NCBI GenBank assembly: GCA_900552555.1
Contig: URZW01000035.1
Location: forward strand, 1-11,556
Direction of reading: 5' to 3'
Source of the DNA: an uncultured Clostridium sp.
Lineage (GTDB): Bacteria > Bacillota > Clostridia > TANB77 > CAG-508
Length of the DNA: 11,556 nucleotides
The notes under the pieces were generated by a model that was not told the DNA's origin, ran no database searches, and was given only the letters and a program-made list of their open reading frames with translations. Both the position numbers and the translations under genes were made by a program. Numbering within the stretch: the first letter of the stretch is position 1; every line of letters starts with the position of its first letter. Below, piece after piece: positions 7,573-11,556 of this stretch.

Positions 7573-7646
7573 AAGGAACGAAAAGATTGGGAGAACAAAA
7601 TTTATTTTTAATTTCGTTTATATCTTAAAGAAGGAATGTGATAAAT

Positions 7647-8216
7647 ATGAATAAAACAAAAAGAAAAATATTTGAAACATCAATGAAATTATTTGCAGAA
7701 AAAGGATATGATGCAACAAGCATAGAAGAAATAACAGCAACAGTAGGAGTTGCAAAAGGAACATTATATTATCATTTTTCAAGCAAAGAAGAAATATTTA
7801 ATTTTTTAATAGAAGAGGGAATAAAATTATTACAAAACAGTATTGATATAAAAACAGAAAAATTAGATAATTATATAGATAAAATAAAAGCAATAGTATT
7901 AATAGAAATAAAAATAGTTAATAAATATGAAGACTTTATAACAATTTTATTAAGTCAATTTTATGGAAAAGAAGCTAGAAACAAAATGTGTCAGCAACAT
8001 GTTTTTGAATATATAGGAAAAATTGAAAAAATTGTAGCAGAGGGAATGGAAAAGGGAGAAATAAAAAAAGGAGACCCAAAGGTAATAGCATCAGAAATTT
8101 ACGCGTTAATAGCATCAACATTAGTATATAAAATGAAAAATGGAAATGAAATTGATATAATAAAAACTTATAAAGAATTTGAGAGTACCTTAGTTGAGGG
8201 ATTAAAAACAAAATAA
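7647..8216 (+). CDS. TetR/AcrR-family transcriptional regulator
   Basis: 189 residues. The N-terminal helix-turn-helix (about 8-52) is classic: FAEKGYDATSIEEIT, then VGVAKGTLYYHFSSKEEIF with the YYHF recognition-helix end. The C-terminal helical domain (60-189) would bind a ligand and form the dimer; it gives no ligand clue. I choose ATG at 7647. An in-frame GTG at 7638 would add three residues but sits one base after the AAGGAA ribosome site, too close, and GTGAT there is itself part of an extended AAGGA..GTGAT site. Its promoter overlaps a palindrome, suggesting self-repression. It is divergent from the Lon-like protease gene and no efflux pump or other usual target is adjacent, so the regulated genes are unknown. 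Confidence 0.92.
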   Translation: MNKTKRKIFETSMKLFAEKGYDATSIEEITATVGVAKGTLYYHFSSKEEIFNFLIEEGIKLLQNSIDIKTEKLDNYIDKIKAIVLIEIKIVNKYEDFITILLSQFYGKEARNKMCQQHVFEYIGKIEKIVAEGMEKGEIKKGDPKVIASEIYALIASTLVYKMKNGNEIDIIKTYKEFESTLVEGLKTK

Positions 8217-8260
8217 AATAGATGTTGCAGATAAAAAAATGTACAGAAAAAATATGAAAA

Positions 8261-8277
8261 CACCTACGCGTAAGGTG
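8261..8277. repeat. Near-palindrome with ACGCGT core in tetR 3' region
   Basis: CACCTACG/CGTA(A)GGTG is an inverted repeat, perfect except for one extra A, 45 bases after the tetR stop. It is GC-rich compared with its surroundings. It could be a protein-binding site; there is no loop, so an RNA hairpin is less likely. Confidence 0.4.
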
Positions 8278-8309
8278 GAATAAAAATAGTAAAATGAAAA
8301 AAATGACAA

Positions 8310-8348
8310 TGTAATCAAAATGTAACATTTTTGTAACGAAAATGTAAA
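8310..8348. promoter_or_regulatory. Four TGTAA direct repeats with exact 11-bp spacing (Pho-box-like)
   Basis: TGTAA starts at 8310, 8321, 8332 and 8343: four copies at exactly 11-bp steps, each followed by an A/T-rich six-base spacer. On the minus strand they read ATTACA, GTTACA, GTTACA, TTTACA. Eleven-bp tandem half-sites are the hallmark of OmpR/PhoB-type response-regulator sites, and Bacillus PhoP boxes have the form TT[ATC]A[CT]A. Only one copy fits that consensus fully, so the regulator identity is open. The array ends about 20 bases before the candidate -35 of the downstream gene, with the tetR terminator between. Confidence 0.55.
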
Positions 8349-8351
8349 CTA

Positions 8352-8380
8352 AAAAAACTACAATTCTATTGTAGTTTTTT
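8352..8380 (+). terminator. Rho-independent terminator downstream of tetR
   Basis: A 13-bp perfect stem (AAAAAACTACAAT with ATTGTAGTTTTTT), TCT loop, six T's. The A-run makes it potentially active on both strands. Confidence 0.85.
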
Positions 8381-8397
8381 GTTTATTATTGTATAAT
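8369..8397 (+). promoter_or_regulatory. Possible promoter of the coiled-coil gene, -35 inside the terminator
   Basis: A perfect -10 TATAAT (8392-8397) has only TTGTAG (8369-8374) at 17 bases upstream, a weak -35 lying in the right arm of the terminator. A weak -35 with an upstream direct-repeat array fits an activator-dependent promoter. This is inference. Confidence 0.4.
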
Positions 8398-8450
8398 TAT
8401 AAAGAAAACAGTAGAAGCAATAAAGCGTAAGATAAAGGAGGTTGTTTACA

Positions 8451-9350
8451 ATGTCAAAATCAGGCATAGTAAACGTGAGAATGGTAATCACGGAAGAAAA
8501 AATCTTATCAAATATAGAAAAAGTTCAAAAAATGATAAATCCTAACAGTAAGAAGCAAATTGTACAATTAGAGGAAGATACATACTTTAAGGATTTAATA
8601 GAGGCTATAAAAACATATTTAATTGAATATCCTAAAAAGAAGAATTTCCCTAGTAGTGTATACAAAGCTGCATATGAATTGGTTGAATTTGCCACAAATC
8701 AATTTGAGGAAAATACTAAAAAAATAGAAGAATTAATTAGACAAAGAGAACAAAATATAGCATTGGCTGGTCAATTAAAGGAATTAATTGAAACAGTTGA
8801 CAATAAAGAGGATGGCTGGAAAGACAAAATAAAAGAAGCTGAACAAGATTTTTCTGAAGATATAATAGATACTTTAAATGTATTAGGAAAATGCAAAACA
8901 AAAACTTCTCAAAATCATGTAGATGCAATGAAATTGTTGAGTGCTAGAGTAAATAACTTAGAGTCTAATTTACATATAGAAATTGATATGGAAAGAATTG
9001 AAGATAGATCAAAAGCATTAAGCTATATAGGTATTGAAGTTGCTGATGCATTAAAGACTATTCCAACACCAGTTGAAGAACCTGTAAAAGTAGAGCAAGT
9101 TGAAGAACAACAAGAAGTTGATACACAAAAGGCTAAGAATATTCAAACAGTGAAAAAAGTTGAAAATGATAAAGAAGAACAACAAGCTCAAGAGCAGTAT
9201 GTTCAAGAGACTACTTTTGAGAAAAAACCTTCATTATGGCAAAGAATTAAAAATAGTAAAGTTGTTAGAGCTATTAGATATATTTCTAAAATTAGAATTG
9301 TTATACAGTATCCAGAGGCACTTCCTGAAGGAAGAGGAGAGAATTCTTAA
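8451..9350 (+). CDS. Unrecognised soluble coiled-coil protein
   Basis: 299 residues; I do not recognise the family. Start ATG at 8451 is set by AAAGGAGGT eight bases upstream; an upstream in-frame TTG (8442) overlaps that site. What is visible: a short beta-like N-terminus (SKSGIVNVRMVITEEKI), predicted helices with Lys/Glu/Gln-rich heptad-like runs at about 40-200 (e.g. NTKKIEELIRQREQNIALAG at 88-107), a low-complexity Pro/Val/Glu/Gln linker (about 204-258), and a basic C-terminal segment SLWQRIKNSKVVRAIRYISK (261-280) that could be an amphipathic membrane- or nucleic-acid-binding helix. No signal peptide or membrane span. It stands alone, preceded by an 11-bp repeat array and followed by its own hairpin. 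Function unknown. Confidence 0.8.
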   Translation: MSKSGIVNVRMVITEEKILSNIEKVQKMINPNSKKQIVQLEEDTYFKDLIEAIKTYLIEYPKKKNFPSSVYKAAYELVEFATNQFEENTKKIEELIRQREQNIALAGQLKELIETVDNKEDGWKDKIKEAEQDFSEDIIDTLNVLGKCKTKTSQNHVDAMKLLSARVNNLESNLHIEIDMERIEDRSKALSYIGIEVADALKTIPTPVEEPVKVEQVEEQQEVDTQKAKNIQTVKKVENDKEEQQAQEQYVQETTFEKKPSLWQRIKNSKVVRAIRYISKIRIVIQYPEALPEGRGENS

Positions 9351-9356
9351 TATAAA

Positions 9357-9387
9357 AAGGAATTAAGGTTTTTGACTTTAATTCCTT
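9357..9387 (+). terminator. Hairpin after the coiled-coil gene, probable terminator
   Basis: A 10-bp perfect stem (AAGGAATTAA with TTAATTCCTT) begins six bases after the stop codon. The downstream T-run is poor (TTCAAATTTT), so termination may be weak or may depend on the larger hairpin at 9452-9509. Confidence 0.55.
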
Positions 9388-9389
9388 CA

Positions 9390-9524
9390 AATTTTCTATA
9401 TTCTAGAAAAGTTGTCATAGTATGATAACTTTCTGCAGAAGATAAATATGGCAGAAATTAGATTTTGTGGCAGTTTGCACTGCGTACAAAATCTTAATTC
9501 TGGTTTTTTATTATATAGAAAATT
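9390..9524. repeat. 135-bp hairpin-rich block bounded by a 12-bp inverted repeat
   Basis: AATTTTCTATAT (9390-9401) and ATATAGAAAATT (9513-9524) are perfect inverted repeats. Inside are two further hairpins: AGAAAAGTTGTCAT with ATGATAACTTTCT (one bulge, one G-U pair, 9404-9433) and a long one at 9452-9502. It could be a MITE-like element, a small structured RNA or a compound terminator. No target-site duplication is visible at its ends. This block fills most of the 307-base gap before the tRNA; the rest is featureless AT-rich sequence. Confidence 0.5.
9452..9509 (+). terminator. Long hairpin with T-run inside the 135-bp block
   Basis: A 17-position stem with two mismatches (CAGAAATTAGATTTTGT, 9452-9468, with ACAAAATCTTAATTCTG, 9486-9502) is capped by GCAGT-TTGC-ACTGC and followed by six T's (9504-9509). 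This is a good intrinsic terminator or the 3' end of a small RNA; no promoter for such an RNA is convincing. Confidence 0.6.
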
Positions 9525-9591
9525 ATATTATACATAAATTTGAACTGTAACCATTAGTAAAAAAATTGCTGAAAAAATTTTTAAAAAAGTA

Positions 9592-9620
9592 TTGACAATG
9601 AAAAAAAAATAGGTTATACT
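9592..9620 (+). promoter_or_regulatory. Promoter of the tRNA(CAU) gene
   Basis: Consensus TTGACA (9592-9597), 17-base spacer, TATACT (9615-9620). An inverted repeat TCTTGC-GTTAA-GCAAGA (9624-9640) overlaps the expected start of transcription. Confidence 0.85.
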
Positions 9621-9657
9621 TTATCTTGCGTTAAGCAAGAAATACTTTAATAATTAT

Positions 9658-9734
9658 GCTCCCTTAGCTCAGTTGGTCAGAGCAACCGGCTCATAACCGG
9701 TGGGTCCAAGGTTCGAATCCTTGAGGGAGCACCA
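9658..9734 (+). tRNA. tRNA with CAU anticodon: Met (elongator) or Ile2
   Basis: A 77-base cloverleaf including encoded CCA. Acceptor GCTCCCT pairs fully with AGGGAGC; D-arm GCTC/GAGC; anticodon stem ACCGG/CCGGT with loop CTCATAA (anticodon CAT at 9692-9694); T-arm CAAGG-TTCGAAT-CCTTG; discriminator A. The G1-C72 pair excludes a typical initiator tRNA. The CTCATAA loop with GG/CC closing pairs resembles Bacillus tRNA-Ile2, where C34 becomes lysidine, but elongator Met is equally possible from sequence alone. Confidence 0.95.
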
Positions 9735-9740
9735 TATTAA

Positions 9741-9769
9741 AACATCGTAGATAATACGGTGTTTTTTTT
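9741..9769 (+). terminator. Terminator of the tRNA(CAU) gene
   Basis: Stem AACATCGT with ACGGTGTT (one G-U pair), 7-base loop, and a run of eight T's, starting seven bases after the CCA end. Confidence 0.85.
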
Positions 9770-9923
9770 GTATCTAAAAATATTTTTATGTTGAATATTA
9801 TTTACAAAGAAAGAAAAAAAGTATATGATAATAATGTGAAATTTAGAACAACTTTGTAAATCTAAAATAATGTATATAATTTCAAAAATTATATAAAATA
9901 AAATACAAAGGAGGTTTCAGAAT

Positions 9924-10985
9924 ATGGAACAAAAAATCAAAGCCGTACAATATGGTGTAGGAAAAATGAGTTTGTACACAATGAGGTACATGCTAGAAAA
10001 AGGTATTGAAATAGTAGGAGCTGTGGATGTAAATCCAGCGGTAATTGGGAAAGACATAGGAGAAATATTAGAAAGAGAAAAATTAGGAGTAGTTGTGGTA
10101 TCAGCAGAAAATGCTGAAGAAATGATGAAAACAACAAAACCAGATATATGTATAATAACAACAAGAAGTTTAATAGCCGAATTGGAAGAACCATACATGT
10201 TATGTGCAAAATTGGGAATAAATGCAATATCAACTTGTGAAGAAGCATTTTATCCACAAAATTCAAATCCAACGTTAACAAATAAAATTGATGAATTAGC
10301 AAAGGCAAATAACTGTACAATAACTGGAACAGGATATCAAGATATATATTGGGGACAACTTATAACATCAATTGCAGGTTCAACACAAAAAATCACAAAA
10401 ATAAAAGGAAGTTCAAGCTATAATGTTGAAGACTATGGAATTGCATTAGCAGAGGCACATGGAGCTGGATTAACTTTAGAAGATTTTGATAAACAAGTTG
10501 CATCTGTTGATAGAATGTCAGATGAAGAAAGACAAAAAATAATAAACAAAGGTGAGTATGCACCATCATATATGTGGAATGTAAATGGATGGCTATGTTC
10601 AAAATTAGGACTAACAATTATAAGTCAAACACAAAAATGTGTACCTCAGACTTATAAGGATGATATATATTCATCAACATTAGATATGACAATAAAAGCG
10701 GGAGATGCAACAGGAATGAGTGCCGTTGTTACAACTAAAACAAAAGAGGGAATTACTATTGAATCTGAATGTATAGGAAAAGTTTATGCACCAGACGAAT
10801 TTGATAAGAATGTTTGGACAGTTGAGGGTGAACCTACTACAACTATTACTGTAGAAAAACCAGCAACAGTCGAATTAACTTGTGCGACAGTTGTTAATAG
10901 AATTCCGGATGTTATTCATGCAGAACCTGGATATGTTACAACAGAAAAATTAGGGGATTTGCAATTTAAAAATAAAATATGTTAA
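9924..10985 (+). CDS. 2,4-Diaminopentanoate dehydrogenase-like NAD(P)-dependent amine dehydrogenase
   Basis: 353 residues, the usual length for this family. The N-terminal Rossmann/DapB-like domain (5-140) shows VQYGVGKMS (8-16) as the dinucleotide loop, VGAVDVNP (31-38) after the second strand, ICIITTRS (75-82) and ISTCEEAFYP (102-111). The C-terminal part has the diaminopentanoate-dehydrogenase pattern, ending VVNRIPDVIHAEPGYVTTEK (323-342). The characterised enzyme (EC 1.4.1.12) removes the 4-amino group of 2,4-diaminopentanoate in clostridial ornithine oxidation. The neighbouring genes of that pathway (ornithine racemase, aminomutase, thiolase) are absent here, so another amine substrate is possible. 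AAAGGAGG precedes the ATG by nine bases; a TATAAT at 9875-9880 lacks a good -35. Flanked by tRNA genes and ended by its own terminator, it is a single-gene unit. Confidence 0.82.
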   Translation: MEQKIKAVQYGVGKMSLYTMRYMLEKGIEIVGAVDVNPAVIGKDIGEILEREKLGVVVVSAENAEEMMKTTKPDICIITTRSLIAELEEPYMLCAKLGINAISTCEEAFYPQNSNPTLTNKIDELAKANNCTITGTGYQDIYWGQLITSIAGSTQKITKIKGSSSYNVEDYGIALAEAHGAGLTLEDFDKQVASVDRMSDEERQKIINKGEYAPSYMWNVNGWLCSKLGLTIISQTQKCVPQTYKDDIYSSTLDMTIKAGDATGMSAVVTTKTKEGITIESECIGKVYAPDEFDKNVWTVEGEPTTTITVEKPATVELTCATVVNRIPDVIHAEPGYVTTEKLGDLQFKNKIC

Positions 10986-10998
10986 ATATATGGAAACA

Positions 10999-11039
10999 TT
11001 CAGGATTGGAGGATGGTTCTTCAATCCTGAAAAATTTTT
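10999..11039 (+). terminator. Terminator of the dehydrogenase gene
   Basis: A 10-bp stem TTCAGGATTG with CAATCCTGAA, 13-base loop, followed three bases later by five T's. Next to it AAAAATTTTTATA occurs twice in tandem, up to the next promoter. Confidence 0.8.
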
Positions 11040-11061
11040 ATAAAAAATTTTTATAAATGTA

Positions 11062-11090
11062 TTGACAAAAATTTATAAAAAGCTTATAAT
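11062..11090 (+). promoter_or_regulatory. Perfect consensus promoter of the split tRNA-Tyr gene
   Basis: TTGACA (11062-11067), exactly 17 bases, TATAAT (11085-11090): a full consensus promoter. Start of transcription near 11097. A perfect inverted repeat TTGTCGA-TACG-TCGACAA (11096-11113) begins at that point and would form a hairpin at the 5' end of the precursor. Confidence 0.9.
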
Positions 11091-11132
11091 AACTCTTGTC
11101 GATACGTCGACAACATTTTCAAAATTTAATAT

Positions 11133-11442
11133 GGGTAGGTGGCCGAGTGGCTAAAGGCGGCAGACTGTGGTCTTTGGTTTTAAACAAAAACCTAAATTGC
11201 AGCTCTTGTCAGTGATGATAAGATGAAAACTAGGCTAATTCGGGGAACTCTTAACAGTTAGGCTGATGACAATCCCGAGCTAGGAAGTAATTCCGAGTGT
11301 AGAGACTTTATACCTGGTATCTTAGTGATAAGATAAAGAGAAAGTCCAGACTACAAACAAAGTGATTTGGTAGTGAAAGCTATAGTAGTAAGAAATCTGT
11401 TCTCATTTGAGTACGAAGGTTCGAATCCTTCCCTGCCCACCA
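11133..11442 (+). tRNA. tRNA-Tyr(GUA), interrupted in the anticodon by a group I intron
   Basis: Exon 1 is 11133-11168 and exon 2 is 11393-11442. Acceptor GGGTAGG pairs with CCTGCCC (one G-U); D-arm GCC/GGC with GAGTGGCTAAA loop; anticodon stem GCAGA/TCTGT; joined loop CTGT|AAA gives anticodon GTA; long variable arm CTC-ATTT-GAG; T-arm GAAGG-TTCGAAT-CCTTC; discriminator A and encoded CCA. The class II shape with a short three-pair variable stem and the GTAAA loop are those of bacterial tRNA-Tyr. The gene works only after splicing, because the intron splits anticodon bases 35 and 36. Read without splicing, the loop would give GTG (His), which does not fit the rest of the molecule. Confidence 0.93.
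11169..11392 (+). ncRNA. Group I self-splicing intron, 224 nt, no ORF
   Basis: Helices can be placed by hand. P1 is exon CTGT (11165-11168) with GCAG (11199-11202), giving the required U-G pair at the 5' splice site. P2 is CTTGTCA-GTGA-TGATAAG (11205-11222). P3 is ACTAGG (11229-11234) with CCTGGT (11313-11318), P4 TCGGG (11240-11244) with CCCGA (11274-11278), and P6a GGAA-GTAA-TTCC (11283-11294). P7 is GACT (11304-11307) with AGTC (11343-11346), P8 ATCTTA-GTGA-TAAGAT (11319-11334), and P9 lies at 11351-11373. The intron ends in G (11392). AATCCCGAGC and GTGTAGAGACT closely resemble the conserved Q and R segments of cyanobacterial tRNA-Leu introns, suggesting subgroup IC3. Several GNRA loops (GTGA, GTAA) are typical tertiary contacts. 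No homing endonuclease is encoded, so it depends on its RNA fold. Confidence 0.92.
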
Positions 11443-11450
11443 ATGACGTT

Positions 11451-11552
11451 TCTGTTCGAACTAATAGAACAGAATTGATACAAAAATCAATCAGAAAATA
11501 AGGCTGAAAGTCAATAGTTGGGGTGGAAAACTTTGAAAGTTTTCTGCTCCAA
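11451..11552 (+). other. Hairpin-rich tail downstream of tRNA-Tyr
   Basis: Three stems in a row: TCTGTTC/GAACAGA (11451-11473), ATTGAT/ATCAAT (11474-11491), and a larger one, TTGGGG/CTCCAA around GAAAACTT-TGA-AAGTTTTC (11518-11552). None is followed by a clear T-run inside the window, which ends four bases later. It could be the 3' processing/termination region of the tRNA transcript or the leader of a following gene. I do not recognise a known riboswitch or T-box. Confidence 0.45.
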
Positions 11553-11556
11553 TATT

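Noticed and set aside
9390..9524. CRISPR array or insertion sequence in the repeat-rich gap
   Set aside because: No regularly spaced direct repeats, no transposase frame, no target duplication.
11133..11442. Reading the tRNA as tRNA-His from the unspliced loop CTGTGGT (GTG)
   Set aside because: The 3' half of the anticodon stem does not follow; the pairing partner TCTGT lies 224 bases on, and the long variable arm fits Tyr, not His.

Overview
The window is AT-rich DNA from a low-GC Gram-positive bacterium, most likely an uncultured gut-type clostridium. This is an inference from strong AAAGGAGG-type ribosome binding sites, textbook TTGACA-17-TATAAT promoters, A/T-ending codons and Clostridia-typical families (an adjacent DUF421 + DUF4363 pair, a YvlD/holin-IV-like protein, a COG1067 Lon-like protease). 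No plasmid, phage or insertion-sequence genes are visible.

Layout. (1) 2-1348 is the 3' part of a large surface protein gene with Ig-like repeats. Its last ~180 bases change abruptly to GC-rich sequence encoding a C-type-lectin-like tail (YYWLAS...GVRPVVSL) full of NAC codons, which looks like the variable region of a diversity-generating retroelement (DGR) target. The reverse transcriptase and template repeat are not in the window. (2) 1349-1697 is non-coding: a GC-rich hairpin, a terminator and a promoter. (3) 1698-2942 encodes a UDP-sugar pyrophosphorylase of the UDPGP/UAP1 type, ending at a two-way terminator shared with a convergent small membrane protein gene (3077-3448, minus). (4) 3694-4841 is a DUF421/DUF4363 membrane pair, again closed by a two-way terminator. 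(5) 5000-7387 (minus) is a Lon-like ATP-dependent protease, divergent from a TetR regulator (7647-8216) whose promoter carries nested palindromes. (6) 8217-8450 is regulatory sequence with four TGTAA repeats exactly 11 bp apart and a terminator, followed by an unrecognised coiled-coil protein (8451-9350). (7) 9351-9657 is non-coding, with a 135-bp hairpin-rich block bounded by a 12-bp inverted repeat. (8) tRNA(CAU), 9658-9734, with its own promoter and terminator. (9) 9924-10985 is a 2,4-diaminopentanoate-dehydrogenase-like oxidoreductase. (10) 11133-11442 is a tRNA-Tyr(GUA) gene split in its anticodon by a 224-nt group I intron, followed by a hairpin-rich tail to the window end.

The two standout items are the intron-split tRNA-Tyr and the DGR-like variable region. 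The genes otherwise form mostly single-gene transcription units and do not read as one pathway. A within-gene drift from A-ending to T-ending codons, clearest in the pyrophosphorylase, Lon and dehydrogenase genes, is a further unexplained pattern.
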